A stretch of DNA of 64,000 nt from an uncultured Kineothrix sp. GTDB lineage: Bacteria; Bacillota; Clostridia; Lachnospirales; Lachnospiraceae. Shown piece after piece: positions 34,273 through 44,329 of this stretch. Numbering within the stretch: position 1 is the stretch's first letter; the number at the start of each line of letters is the position of its first letter. The stretch lies in the NCBI GenBank assembly GCA_910588855.1, contig CAJUSR010000004.1, forward strand, positions 1-64,000, read 5' to 3'. A program made the translations under genes and the position numbers. A model generated the notes under the pieces. It made no database searches, was not told where the DNA came from, and worked only from the letters and a program-made list of their open reading frames with translations.

Positions 34273-34503
34273 TTAGAAAGAATTTCCGCAGCAGCAGAGA
34301 AGAAGGAGAATCCAGATGATGCTGTCGCATCCGCATCCGGAATTGTTGCCGCCGAAAAAGCCGCCGCCGAACCCGCAGCCATCGCTGCTGTCGCCGCCGT
34401 TGCAGCAGCAGAGCAAGATAAGGATCCAAAGAATAGAATTACATCCGCCGCCGGACCTGTTGCTATTTCCGCAGCCGCAGTTTGTTGCTGTTAAATCACT
34501 CAT
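34273..34503 (-). CDS. High-cysteine mini-protein (HCB-type) with two internal repeats
   Basis: This 76-residue protein contains two copies of a unit: GCNSILWILILLCCC and GCDSIIWILLLLCCC, separated by a Gly/Asp-rich stretch. Each unit is a short hydrophobic segment ending in three cysteines. It matches the small proteins that automated pipelines call chorion class high-cysteine HCB proteins in Lachnospiraceae; their role is unknown. GGAGG lies 7 nt before the ATG. A stem GAAAATAGGC/GCCTATTTTC at about 34223-34250 follows it. Confidence 0.8.
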   Translation of the reverse strand: MSDLTATNCGCGNSNRSGGGCNSILWILILLCCCNGGDSSDGCGFGGGFFGGNNSGCGCDSIIWILLLLCCCGNSF

Positions 34504-34618
34504 AGTGTTGCCTCCAAAATTATTTTATTTATGGTTTATACTATGTGGTATGGCTTGCCATTGTTTCCCCTAAATAAAAATAAATTTTAGAGTGAAATAT
34601 TTCCCATAAAAATTAATT

Positions 34619-34646
34619 TTGAAAAAATGAAAAAATGTGGTACAAT
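34619..34646 (+). promoter_or_regulatory. Promoter of the sortase operon
   Basis: TTGAAA (34619-34624), 16 bp, TACAAT (34641-34646). About 115 nt of leader precede the sortase start. Confidence 0.6.
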
Positions 34647-34767
34647 ATATAGGCAAAAGGCTTGCATTAATTTCAAGGTATAGTAAAATATATGGTATGT
34701 ATATTTTAAGGGGAAAGTATCCATATACATATTGAGGGTAAGAAGCTACATGAAGGAGAATCGTTGA

Positions 34768-35976
34768 ATGGCGGAAGGTCATATTGTGGAGGGAAGGCAA
34801 TTCCGTACGAAGGCAGATTATGAAGCGGCCTTAAGAGACAAAAAGAAGATAGATAAAATACGTTCCGAATATGACTTGCAAAACCCGAAAGCGGTGTTGG
34901 ATTTATATGCCAGGATGCAAGCCGGGGATTATAGCTTTGAAACAGCGGTAGGGAATGATTTTGACGATAAAATCTTTGAACTGGCTGAAATGTATAAGGA
35001 CGGCGGAAACAGTGGCGGCCGTGGCGGCAAAGCGGACAGGAGCAATGCCGGTAAAAACAGCAAGGGCAGGATTCAAGGGGGAAAGAGCCGGAAAAGCGAA
35101 AGCGGGCCAAAAAAAGGGAACGATAAAGTTTCATTAGATGATTTGGATGAAGATATGCGGCGGGAAGTTGCCGCCCGGCTAAAGGCAAGGGACAGGCGGC
35201 GGAAGCTGCTGGTAATGCTTTGTGCGGCCGGGGCAGTCTTATGCTTCGGGTATTTTGGTGCTTATTATTATTTGGCAGAAAAAAATGACAATGATTATGA
35301 ACAGCTTGCGGAATTAAAAAACAGCGATGTGCTTGCGTCTGCAAAAAAAGAAGAACCGCTTGTGGTGCGGGGGCATGAGGAAGAAATAGAGCTGCCTGAT
35401 GTTCTTGATGAATATAAAACATTATATAATAAGAACAGAAGGCTAATCGGATGGCTGAAAATTGACGATACAATAATTGATTACCCTGTGATGCAAACAA
35501 GCAACAACGAATATTATCTGGATCATAACTTCAATCAGGAGAAGGATAATAACGGCAGTATATTCATGGATAAGGATTGTATAGCCTACCCCAGATCCCA
35601 GAATTTGATTTTGTACGGCCACCATATGCGTTCCGGCAAGATGTTCGGTGATTTGGAAAAATATGCAAAAGAATCCTATTATAAGGAACACAGTATTATC
35701 CAGTTCGATACTATATATGAGAAGGGCACTTATCAGGTGATGTATGTATTCCGGGCGAAGGTGCTGAAGGAAAATGAGATTGCTTTTAAATACTATCAGT
35801 TTATAGATGCCATTTCCGGGGAAGAGTTCAATTCTTATATGAAGGAAATGGAAAGGATGTCATTGTATGATACGGGAGTAACCGCCGAGTATGGTGACGA
35901 TTTGTTGACATTATCTACCTGCGACAATTCCCAGACAGACGGGCGGTTTGTAGTCGTGGCGAAGAGGGTGCAGTAA
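34768..35976 (+). CDS. Class B sortase with cytoplasmic N-terminal extension
   Basis: The 402-residue protein has a long charged N-terminal part (1 to about 145, Gly/Lys-rich toward its end), one membrane segment (about 150-170) and an outer sortase domain (about 215-402). Catalytic residues are visible: His285 or His286 in LYGHHM, Cys385 in LSTC and Arg393 in DGRFVV. Sortases cut a C-terminal sorting motif and attach the protein to the cell wall. The class B call rests on the domain pattern and the helix-rich segment before the Cys. The first LRR protein begins 36 nt downstream and carries a PKTGD-type signal, so it is the likely substrate. Confidence 0.9.
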   Translation: MAEGHIVEGRQFRTKADYEAALRDKKKIDKIRSEYDLQNPKAVLDLYARMQAGDYSFETAVGNDFDDKIFELAEMYKDGGNSGGRGGKADRSNAGKNSKGRIQGGKSRKSESGPKKGNDKVSLDDLDEDMRREVAARLKARDRRRKLLVMLCAAGAVLCFGYFGAYYYLAEKNDNDYEQLAELKNSDVLASAKKEEPLVVRGHEEEIELPDVLDEYKTLYNKNRRLIGWLKIDDTIIDYPVMQTSNNEYYLDHNFNQEKDNNGSIFMDKDCIAYPRSQNLILYGHHMRSGKMFGDLEKYAKESYYKEHSIIQFDTIYEKGTYQVMYVFRAKVLKENEIAFKYYQFIDAISGEEFNSYMKEMERMSLYDTGVTAEYGDDLLTLSTCDNSQTDGRFVVVAKRVQ

Positions 35977-36012
35977 TAAATAGTTATAGCTTTACGATGG
36001 AGGAGAGCGGAA

Positions 36013-39000
36013 ATGGCTAAGGGCAAGAAAACAAAAAAGAAAAATTTGAGATTAAGAAGGCAGCTGCGCAAAACGTTTGGCTGTCTGTTCATGGTTTCAG
36101 CCTTGATAGTGACGGCAATACCGGTGCAGCCGATTGCAGCGGCAGGGGGATGGTCTCCGACAGACCCTGCGCAATGTTGGGTAAAGTCATCGGGAAATGC
36201 AATACCGACAATACAAAAGGATAAGGTGAAAGTATATCAGGATGAAACGGAAAACTTCCGTTTTGTATATGTGGATTCCGCCGGGGTTGGTATCGGGGGG
36301 GATAAGAATAAGTCTGCAATTATTGTAGATTATAATCAAGATCAGGATTTGCCAGGCGGTAATTTGACAATTCCGGCCACAGTAGATGCCTATGTAAAAT
36401 ATACCGACAGTGGTTCGGCAACCGGCAGTTATGCGGCGGCAAATAAAAAAGGGTATCCTTTGTACTATAAGAGTACGAAGACGGTAACCAGACAGGTAGA
36501 AGGCGACATGGTCCTTACCAGTGAAGATTTGAACGGAAACGGGAAGTTTGATGATTATATAAGGGATATCCAGACGCGGGAAACGGAAGAATTTGACAGA
36601 TTTATGCCGTGTATAGCTACACAGGCGAATATTTGGAGTCCGGATGGGATAGATGTTCCTTTATACTATTACAATGCCAATGATGGTATCCCTACTCCGG
36701 ACGCTTTAGGGAAAGATGAGAAGACGGACACTAATTGGGTTCTTGCAGGGACCAACGGCGATGATGATAACCGGATTGACGGGGCTACGGTAAGATATAT
36801 CGGAAAACAATATGCGGATTATAATAAAACTACAGGGAACTGGGAAATTGTAGGTGAGTGTACGTCACAACATAGTGTTTTCGGTGGTACGGATGAAGGG
36901 CAGGCAGCGGCTAATATTGCTAATTTGACATTTGGTACGATAAAAGTAAATGGGCAGGATTCTTCGCCTTTGGTCGGGATTGGAGATTATGCATTTTATG
37001 GCTGTACGAATATCAGGAGCATTAAATTAGGCAACGGCTTAAATACATTGGGCAACTATGCTTTTGCGGACTGTAGGAATTTGGTTTCGGCGGATTTAAA
37101 TTTGTATTCCAATCTGGATACATTAGGGGCATATGCCTTTGCCAATTGTGAATCATTAGATTCCATTTCAATACCGACGAATATTGCAAAGATTGGCGAT
37201 TTTTGTTTTAAAGAGTGTTTTAGCTTGAAGTCCGTGGATATGGCCGGTACCAATAATGGTTTGGGTTATAACTTAAAAGAGATAGGGTATAAAGCATTTG
37301 AAAAGTGTGAGTCGCTGGAATCTTTAACATTCCCGCAGTCCTATGATGGTGCGCAACAGGATGGCGGTAATGTGTTCCATCTTTCTACGGTGGAAGGATG
37401 CCGCAACTTGAAGTTTATAAAAACATACAGTCAGAGGCTGGACTTTGTGACGGATGGTACTGATGGAGGAACTGGGACGGTTGACGGGGACTATACCTTT
37501 GAACGGTTCAAAGGAGATGTGGGCAGTAAGTTCTACTTTGAGGGTCCCGGTTATGTGGGCAACGGCAGCAATAAAACGCCTTCTCATAAGACAGCAAATG
37601 TGCAGCACATCTGCTTTAAGTATTTGGATGAAAAAAGGTATGAAATCGTAGAAGAGGGAGAAGATGAAAGAGGTACAAAGGTCGGACTGGTATATCAGGT
37701 TAATGAAAGTGGTGATTTGATTAAATTCCAGGTAGAAGATGTGGATGGCAAGCCATTACAGAATGTGAAAGTGCCTGAAATTATTATGCCGGATGAAGTA
37801 GGCCCTTATGGTATTTATTCTTTGGTGGAAGGCAGCTTTAATAACAACTGTGCTATCCGGAAAGTGGTTGTGCCGAAATCGGTAACTTCGATTGGAAGCA
37901 ATGCGTTTAAAGGCAGCCATAACTTAGAGCATATTATTTTCAACGATGCGACAAAGATTGAAAGTATTGGGGCAGACGCTTTTGCTACGCAGGTGGTGGA
38001 CCGTTTGCACGGAAATACAATGTCTATGCCAAATACATGTACGGATACTTCATTTTTAACGAAAACTCCATTTATGAGTTTTACAGGTGCGATTGAAAAA
38101 GAAGACGGGAAGAATACGGAACCCTTCAAATATGCGATGAAGGATACTTCCAAGGTGAATGCCGGACAGCAGCCGCTTTCGTATATTACATATTACAGCG
38201 GTATGCCTACCAATTTGACCGTAAAATACAATCCGGAAACGGCGAAGTCGGAATTGACATATTTCCCGACAAAAGAAGATTTAAGAAACGGATTTAAGGC
38301 TCCTGACGGATATGTTGGCGCTTATGAATCGGGAGGGGTATCTTATCGGTTCCCTTATATGGATGCGGATATGGCGCAGGAGGCAATTGGAGGAGCGGAT
38401 AACCCGACTACGGAAAACCAGCAGAATATGCGTAACGGCGTAGAAAACATTGTAATCCCTGCGGGAGTGCAGTCCATTAAAGAAGGTCTGTTCTCCGGGC
38501 TGACAGTCAGCGGAAATACGGTTGGAACGCCATCTACATGGCCGGATGAAACATATACGGCTCCGGCAAAAGATGTCAAGACAATAACAACAAAAAGCAT
38601 TGATGTAATAGAGCCGTATACATTTGCAAGGCTGCCGGAATTGGTGACAGCATATATCAGCGGCGCATTAGAAATAGGAAATTATGCGTTTGACCAGTGT
38701 TTGAATCTGGAAGCGGCAGAAGTAGGGGCGGAAACGGGAACGTTAGGGCTAAGGCCATTCAGCGGATGTGAAAAACTGGTAGATGTGAATTTTAAAGACA
38801 GCCCGTATTTTAAAACAGAAGATGGGGTGATTTACGGACTGGAAGGCGGTACAAAAACGAAGATTATCGAATGTCTGGAGGGCAGAGGAAGCATTGTCGG
38901 TTCCAGGGTCGTTGGGCCGGATGAACTGGCAGGCATTAAAGAAATTGCCCCGGAGGCATTTATGGACTGTGATTTTATCCGTCAAGTGGATTTGTCATCG

Positions 39001-40938
39001 TCTGTTGTAACGGAGATACCGGAAAGGACGTTTGCAGAATGTGACAGGCTCAATTCCGTGGAGCTGCCCAATACTATCAGGGCAATCAGGAACGGCGCGT
39101 TCTGGAATATGCCGGAATTGGGTTCGGTTAAAATTCCGGACAGCATATCGGTTATAGCGCCGAATGCGTTTGCTATAGTGCCGAAGAACCCGGATGGCAC
39201 ATATGGGGAACCGGAAAAAGACAGAGGCCCTGGACAGGGATTTGACTTTATTACCTTACCGGGCAGTGTAGCCGATATTTATGCAAAAGACTATCCTTAT
39301 ATCGACGTAAAAGCGGATGATTCTTTGAAGAAAGTCCATGAAGTCGTATTGATTGACGGTTTGACGAAAGAAAGATATAAAACTTTCCAGGTAAGAGATG
39401 GAGAAAACTTGGAGTTGACCATATTGGACATTAACGAACATGAAGGTTACCGCTTTACTACGTGGTGGCCAAGTGCGGAAATCTATAATCCGATTGTAGC
39501 TCCAACGGAAATTATGGCGATGTATGAGCCGGTGGCTGCTAATACGTATACCGTCCGTTTCTTCGATATTAATAGGGAAGAAATGACCGAATATACCCAA
39601 CAGGTAGAAGAAGGAAAGAGCGCAATAGCGCCTCCACGCGATGTAATGGCAGTGGAAGGAAAAGTATTTATCGGATGGGATAGGGAATATTCCGAGATTA
39701 AAGGGAATGTGGATATTTATGCCCAGTATTCAGATAGGGCGGAAGGGAAATACTATGTAACCTTCTATACCGATTCGGATATGGCGACAATGATTGGAAA
39801 GGTACAGGAAGTGGATGAAGGCGATAGCGCCATCGAACCGGCACATCCTACGAAAGAGGGCTTTACATTCTCCGGCTGGTCTTCGGACGGGTGGAAAAAT
39901 GTAACAAGGGATTGGGATATTTTTGCACTGTATACACAGGGCGGCGATTCCAACAATCCGGATGACCCGAATAATCCGGATGATCCGAACAAACCGGGCA
40001 ACTCGGGAGATAATAATAATGGTGGGAATAACGGAGGCAGCAACGATAGCGACAAAGATAAAGATAAAGATAAGGATAAAGATTCTGTGTCCGAAAATGC
40101 CACAAAATATAAGGTAGTAGTAAACGGCGGAAGCGGTTCCGGCGATTATACGGCAGGTACGATTGTACCGATTAATGCTTATGCGAGGGCGGACGGTACT
40201 GTATTTGATAAATGGACCAGTTCTTCCGATGGAGTAGGTTTCGTAAACCAGACAGCAATATCCACTACTTTTACAATGCCTGCCAATAATGTAGAAATTA
40301 ATGCAAACTTTAAGGCGGATACTTCGTCAGTAAGCGGCAATTCCAGAAGCGCCCGCAGGAACTCCACGACAACAGTGGATGTAACGAAGAACGGTATCTC
40401 CAATACGGGCTTGGCGTCAGCGAACGTGAACGGAACGTCGGACAATTATGTAGTTAGGGTAACAGATGATGCACAGGCGACAGCGGCAGTTGTTGCTGCA
40501 TTGGAGGCAAGATACGGCGATTTGAGCAATATAGCATATTTGCCTATGGATATCAGCCTTTATGACTCTACGGGTCAAACGAAGATTACCGATGTATCCG
40601 GCATTAGCGTAGATATTACGTTGCCGTTGCCGGATGGATTGATACAGTATGCCGGCAATAACCGGGCAGCCAGCGTGGCAGACGGCAGACTGGAAGATTT
40701 GGGAACGAAGTTTACTACTATTGACGGTGTACCGTGCGTACAGTTTACCGCCACCCATTTTTCACCATATGCGATTTATGTGGATAAGGGTAACTTGACA
40801 GAAGGGTTGATAGATGCAACACCAAAGACCGGCGATCCGATTCATCCGAAGTGGTTCCTGGCGATGGGGCTGGCATGTATTTCCATCATACTGTTCTGCA
40901 AGAAAGATAAAAAACAGCCTAAGGTAAAAGCAGCATAG
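36013..40938 (+). CDS. BspA-type LRR surface protein with sortase signal
   Basis: The 1641-residue secreted protein has a signal peptide (to about residue 44), then scattered BspA/LRR_5 leucine-rich repeats (IGDYAFYGCTNIRSIKLGNG and similar, about 315-450, 590-650 and 830-1070). Next come two InlB-type beta repeats (about 1175-1310), a low-complexity NPDDPNNPDDPNKPG and (KD)n linker (about 1315-1360), another beta-repeat-like domain, and a terminal domain. The C-terminus is TPKTGD plus a hydrophobic segment and KKDKK, a sorting signal. Binding to host or bacterial surfaces is typical of the class. GGAGGAG precedes the ATG. Confidence 0.9.
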   Translation: MAKGKKTKKKNLRLRRQLRKTFGCLFMVSALIVTAIPVQPIAAAGGWSPTDPAQCWVKSSGNAIPTIQKDKVKVYQDETENFRFVYVDSAGVGIGGDKNKSAIIVDYNQDQDLPGGNLTIPATVDAYVKYTDSGSATGSYAAANKKGYPLYYKSTKTVTRQVEGDMVLTSEDLNGNGKFDDYIRDIQTRETEEFDRFMPCIATQANIWSPDGIDVPLYYYNANDGIPTPDALGKDEKTDTNWVLAGTNGDDDNRIDGATVRYIGKQYADYNKTTGNWEIVGECTSQHSVFGGTDEGQAAANIANLTFGTIKVNGQDSSPLVGIGDYAFYGCTNIRSIKLGNGLNTLGNYAFADCRNLVSADLNLYSNLDTLGAYAFANCESLDSISIPTNIAKIGDFCFKECFSLKSVDMAGTNNGLGYNLKEIGYKAFEKCESLESLTFPQSYDGAQQDGGNVFHLSTVEGCRNLKFIKTYSQRLDFVTDGTDGGTGTVDGDYTFERFKGDVGSKFYFEGPGYVGNGSNKTPSHKTANVQHICFKYLDEKRYEIVEEGEDERGTKVGLVYQVNESGDLIKFQVEDVDGKPLQNVKVPEIIMPDEVGPYGIYSLVEGSFNNNCAIRKVVVPKSVTSIGSNAFKGSHNLEHIIFNDATKIESIGADAFATQVVDRLHGNTMSMPNTCTDTSFLTKTPFMSFTGAIEKEDGKNTEPFKYAMKDTSKVNAGQQPLSYITYYSGMPTNLTVKYNPETAKSELTYFPTKEDLRNGFKAPDGYVGAYESGGVSYRFPYMDADMAQEAIGGADNPTTENQQNMRNGVENIVIPAGVQSIKEGLFSGLTVSGNTVGTPSTWPDETYTAPAKDVKTITTKSIDVIEPYTFARLPELVTAYISGALEIGNYAFDQCLNLEAAEVGAETGTLGLRPFSGCEKLVDVNFKDSPYFKTEDGVIYGLEGGTKTKIIECLEGRGSIVGSRVVGPDELAGIKEIAPEAFMDCDFIRQVDLSSSVVTEIPERTFAECDRLNSVELPNTIRAIRNGAFWNMPELGSVKIPDSISVIAPNAFAIVPKNPDGTYGEPEKDRGPGQGFDFITLPGSVADIYAKDYPYIDVKADDSLKKVHEVVLIDGLTKERYKTFQVRDGENLELTILDINEHEGYRFTTWWPSAEIYNPIVAPTEIMAMYEPVAANTYTVRFFDINREEMTEYTQQVEEGKSAIAPPRDVMAVEGKVFIGWDREYSEIKGNVDIYAQYSDRAEGKYYVTFYTDSDMATMIGKVQEVDEGDSAIEPAHPTKEGFTFSGWSSDGWKNVTRDWDIFALYTQGGDSNNPDDPNNPDDPNKPGNSGDNNNGGNNGGSNDSDKDKDKDKDKDSVSENATKYKVVVNGGSGSGDYTAGTIVPINAYARADGTVFDKWTSSSDGVGFVNQTAISTTFTMPANNVEINANFKADTSSVSGNSRSARRNSTTTVDVTKNGISNTGLASANVNGTSDNYVVRVTDDAQATAAVVAALEARYGDLSNIAYLPMDISLYDSTGQTKITDVSGISVDITLPLPDGLIQYAGNNRAASVADGRLEDLGTKFTTIDGVPCVQFTATHFSPYAIYVDKGNLTEGLIDATPKTGDPIHPKWFLAMGLACISIILFCKKDKKQPKVKAA

Positions 40939-41002
40939 GGCTTGCGGCGGCAAATTGCCGCCTGCAAAGCAGGCTGCGGCAGCTTAGTTTCAGGGGGAGC
41001 CT

Positions 41003-43594
41003 ATGAGCAAAAAAATCAAAACAATCATCGGAATGCTGCTGTTTTGTATCATGATTGCGGCAATCCGGTTTCCTCTGCCCGAAGCGGAAGCTGCTTCCGC
41101 TTCGTCGGCTGATTTTCAAATGAAGGGAGATACTTTGGTTAAATATACAGGCACGGCTAGCGCCGTGTCTATTCCCACGTCTGTGAAACATATTGGAAAA
41201 GAAGCGTTCGCAGGGCATACGGAGCTTAGAAAGATAGAAATTCCGGGATATGTGGAGAGCATTGACTATAATGCATTCAGTGGCTGTACAGCATTGGAGC
41301 AGATATCTATCCCCGATACGGTAACATCTATTGGCAATGGTGCATTTAGTGGCTGTACCAGTTTAAAAACGGTAACTTTCGGTAAAAAAGTCGGGAAGTT
41401 AGGAACCGGGGTGTTTGCAGGCTGCGATTCCCTTTCATCTATGCGAATCAGCATTTACAACGGATATCTTTCTTATCAGGATGGCGTTATCTATGATAAA
41501 GATAAAAAGATAGTTTATGCTATGCTCCCTGGCTATGAAGGAAGCGTTTATAATATGCCATCCACTGTAAAAGAAATTAAAAGCAACGCTTTTTGGGGTT
41601 GTAAAAAATTAGAAAAAGTTTATTTTGGAAGTAATGTGAAAATAATACCTGATTACGCCTTTACGGGCTGTACAAGCCTGAAAAAGGTGTCTTTCCCTTA
41701 TTCTTTGCGGACAATTGGAATGAAGGCTTTTGCGGATTGTATCCATTTGGGTGTAACGGAAATTCCCATGTCTGTATCGAATATCCATGAGACAGCATTT
41801 GACGGATGCGTAAATTTGAAGATTGCTGCGGAAGCCGGGTCAGTAGCGGCGGAATATGATGCCCAAAGGGATAAGTCGAATGTGGCAAATGCGGAATATC
41901 AGGACATTTTGCCTGAGGAGGGCGTTGCAGAAGAAGGGATTGGTGGAGAGGAAACAGGGAATCCTGCAAACGGAACAAATGGGAATGTTCTTGGGCAAAG
42001 TGCAATTGTGGGAGGAAATGCGGTTATTTTTATGGATAACAGCCAGTCCAAAGTGCTGTCAGGCAATGACTATCCGGCTGCCGGAAATGAAGCGGAAACA
42101 GGGGCTTCGGCATCGGCAGAAGTGATGGGCGGAAATGGACAGAATACATTTGTCAAATATACGATTGTCGATAATAAAAAAATTGCCGCACAGGCTTATT
42201 ATAAAAAGAGCGATTTAACGGAATATATAATACCGGAAGGCGTGAAAGAAATTGGGGAATTTTCTTTTGCCAGATCCGGGCTCACATCCATTCAGATACC
42301 GGAAGGGGTTTCTTCTATCGGATATGGGGCTTTTTACCATTGCGACAGCCTTTCGGATATAACAATTCCGTCTTCAGTGACGGAAATAGAACCTTCGGCT
42401 TTTGCGGAGACAAAATGGATGGAAGCGCGCAAACAGGATAAATCAAATCCTTACACAGTGGTAGGGGATGGGATTTTGATTGCTTACGGCGGGATGGAAA
42501 GCCAAATTAAAATACCGAGCGGCGTAAAGCAAATTGGTGCGGAAGTTTTTAAAGGGAATACAAGGATAACGAGCGTTTCCTTGCCGGCTACCGTTACTGT
42601 TATTGGTGAAGATGCTTTTGCCGGCTGCACCAGCTTGGTTAGTATATCCGGTGGGGATAAGTTAGAGGAAATCAGAGACAGGGCTTTTGAGGGCTGTCCT
42701 ATCAGTACCATCAAAATTCCTGCGTCAGTGAAGGAAATTGGTTTGAAGGCCTATGATATTTCAGAGGCCGACAAGGAAGATGAGACTAAAAATGTGGTAT
42801 TGCTGGGACGGGAACTGCCGATGGTTTCTTGTGAAAAGACAGCAACCCGTTTAACCAACGTAGAATATCGGGATGCAGTATTGAAAGATGTACGGATTGC
42901 TATTGTGGATGACGGCATTACGGCTTCAGATATTACTGGAACTGTGCTGGATTATGATGCCGGAGGTTTCCGCGGGCTGGTATGCAGTGTGGAACAGACG
43001 GCCAGCGGGGATACGCCGGGTATATTGAAAATCAAATACTGCATGCTGCAGAAAAAGGATGTCAATGGAAGGACGATGCCACAGCAAGTGACGGTATATG
43101 GAAAACCTTATGAGCTTTCCGGACAGGAAGAAATGGAATATTTAACAGGTATGGAAAGCGGAGAAAGGGAAGTGACAGGAAGTGTAACTGTAGAAGTAAG
43201 CAGCAGCACTTTGCCGGATTCTCCGGCGGCAAAAGCAGAAATTGCAGGAAGCCAGGGGAATTATATCTTGCGTATCAGCGATAACAGCGATGCCGGCAAG
43301 GAAATAAGCGGTGCTTACCGGAGAGCTTCCGGCAAACAGCTAAAGAGCCTTCAAGTGTATGATATTACGTTGCAAGACGCAGTAAATAAGATACCGATTA
43401 CGAAGCTTGGCAGACAACGGATGACAATAACGATTCCAAAACCGGGAGGAATACTGTTGGAGAACATTCAAGTAGTTTGTCTGGATGAAGACGGGCAGTT
43501 GGAGCGGGTAGAATCCCGTGTCGTAACGGTGGGAGGACAGCCTTGCATACAGTTTGAGGCAAGCCATTTTTCGCTGTATGGGATTTGTAATTAA
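41003..43594 (+). CDS. BspA-type LRR secreted protein without anchor
   Basis: This 863-residue paralogue has a signal peptide (cleavage near residue 31) and two blocks of LRR_5 repeats (about 50-280 and 390-600). Its C-terminal domain matches the one in the neighbour, where QPCIQFEASHFSLYGICN aligns with VPCVQFTATHFSPYAIYV. It stops exactly where the neighbour continues into the sorting signal, so it should be released or held non-covalently. GGGGGAG precedes the ATG. Hairpins GGCGGCAAATTGCCGCC (40946-40962) and CTGCAAAGCAG separate it from the first LRR gene. Confidence 0.88.
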   Translation: MSKKIKTIIGMLLFCIMIAAIRFPLPEAEAASASSADFQMKGDTLVKYTGTASAVSIPTSVKHIGKEAFAGHTELRKIEIPGYVESIDYNAFSGCTALEQISIPDTVTSIGNGAFSGCTSLKTVTFGKKVGKLGTGVFAGCDSLSSMRISIYNGYLSYQDGVIYDKDKKIVYAMLPGYEGSVYNMPSTVKEIKSNAFWGCKKLEKVYFGSNVKIIPDYAFTGCTSLKKVSFPYSLRTIGMKAFADCIHLGVTEIPMSVSNIHETAFDGCVNLKIAAEAGSVAAEYDAQRDKSNVANAEYQDILPEEGVAEEGIGGEETGNPANGTNGNVLGQSAIVGGNAVIFMDNSQSKVLSGNDYPAAGNEAETGASASAEVMGGNGQNTFVKYTIVDNKKIAAQAYYKKSDLTEYIIPEGVKEIGEFSFARSGLTSIQIPEGVSSIGYGAFYHCDSLSDITIPSSVTEIEPSAFAETKWMEARKQDKSNPYTVVGDGILIAYGGMESQIKIPSGVKQIGAEVFKGNTRITSVSLPATVTVIGEDAFAGCTSLVSISGGDKLEEIRDRAFEGCPISTIKIPASVKEIGLKAYDISEADKEDETKNVVLLGRELPMVSCEKTATRLTNVEYRDAVLKDVRIAIVDDGITASDITGTVLDYDAGGFRGLVCSVEQTASGDTPGILKIKYCMLQKKDVNGRTMPQQVTVYGKPYELSGQEEMEYLTGMESGEREVTGSVTVEVSSSTLPDSPAAKAEIAGSQGNYILRISDNSDAGKEISGAYRRASGKQLKSLQVYDITLQDAVNKIPITKLGRQRMTITIPKPGGILLENIQVVCLDEDGQLERVESRVVTVGGQPCIQFEASHFSLYGICN

Positions 43595-43660
43595 TCATTG
43601 CAGGTTGTATTCGATAATGGGAAGAAACTGTAGAACGGTTACAAAGGAAGGAAGATATTG

Positions 43661-43689
43661 TTGACTTTTGTACGTAGTTTTGCTAGTGT
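43661..43689 (+). promoter_or_regulatory. Candidate promoter of the toxin-antitoxin-chaperone cassette
   Basis: TTGACT (43661-43666), 17 bp, TAGTGT (43684-43689) preceded by an extended -10 TGC. The flanking DNA is AT-rich. Confidence 0.5.
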
Positions 43690-43708
43690 ATTAAATATAA
43701 ATAAATAG

Positions 43709-44329
43709 TTGGTGGATAAAGTGGGGAAATTTACAGCATATCATGGAACAAAATCGTGCTTTACTGAATCAATATTAAAGAATAATTTTGTTATTAAAAA
43801 ACCTAAAAAGAAGGATAACCATTGGCTTGGACATGGAGTATATTTTTTTGACGAATATGAATTAGCTCATTGGTGGGCAGAGACAAAGACTGCCGTACAG
43901 AATAAGAAGTATAGCCGTGATGACAAAGCTTGTGTGATAGAAGCAGAGATTCTTTATGGAAAGAGTATTGATTTAGATACGATAAAGGGAAGGAATAGTT
44001 TCTTTTCTTTTTGGAAACAATATGAAAAGGAAATTGTAAAAAAAGGAATTGTGCTGGATTTCTCTATGGGGGATGAAGATGACCGGATTATTCAAGAAAG
44101 GAAACGTTGCTTTGCATTAGACTGCTTCAAAAAAGAGAAAAAGATAGATGTTTTAATCTATACATTTACGAGAAAAGACCCCGTGTATGAAAAGAGCAAA
44201 TATAATTTAAAAGTTGCGAGTGATTTAGGTTTAGAGTATAAGGAAAAGCAGATTTGTGTTTCGGATCCCGCAAGAATCATGAATAGGAAGGATGTTACAT
44301 ATAATGATTATCAAGAGGTGATAATATGA
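43709..44329 (+). CDS. ADP-ribosyltransferase-like toxin (CmdT-like, DUF3990-like)
   Basis: The roughly 206-residue protein has AYHGT (His12) near the start and then LGHGVYFFDEYELAHWWAE (Tyr45). This is the spacing and style of His and Tyr motifs in the diphtheria/PARP-type ADP-ribosyltransferase fold, and it recalls DUF3990 (HG ... GxGFYxT ... A..WA). The acidic DEDDRIIQERKRCF stretch later could hold the third catalytic residue. Its order with an antitoxin-sized gene and a SecB-like gene recalls CmdT of the CmdTAC system, which ADP-ribosylates mRNA. The start is unsure: TTG 43709, GTG 43712 or GTG 43721 (GGTGG 5 nt upstream). Confidence 0.65.
   Translation: MVDKVGKFTAYHGTKSCFTESILKNNFVIKKPKKKDNHWLGHGVYFFDEYELAHWWAETKTAVQNKKYSRDDKACVIEAEILYGKSIDLDTIKGRNSFFSFWKQYEKEIVKKGIVLDFSMGDEDDRIIQERKRCFALDCFKKEKKIDVLIYTFTRKDPVYEKSKYNLKVASDLGLEYKEKQICVSDPARIMNRKDVTYNDYQEVII

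Noticed and set aside
39863..40117. Low-complexity frames opposite or shifted within the LRR protein linker
   Set aside because: They come from the (NPDDP)n and (KD)n coding repeats of the LRR protein read in other frames.
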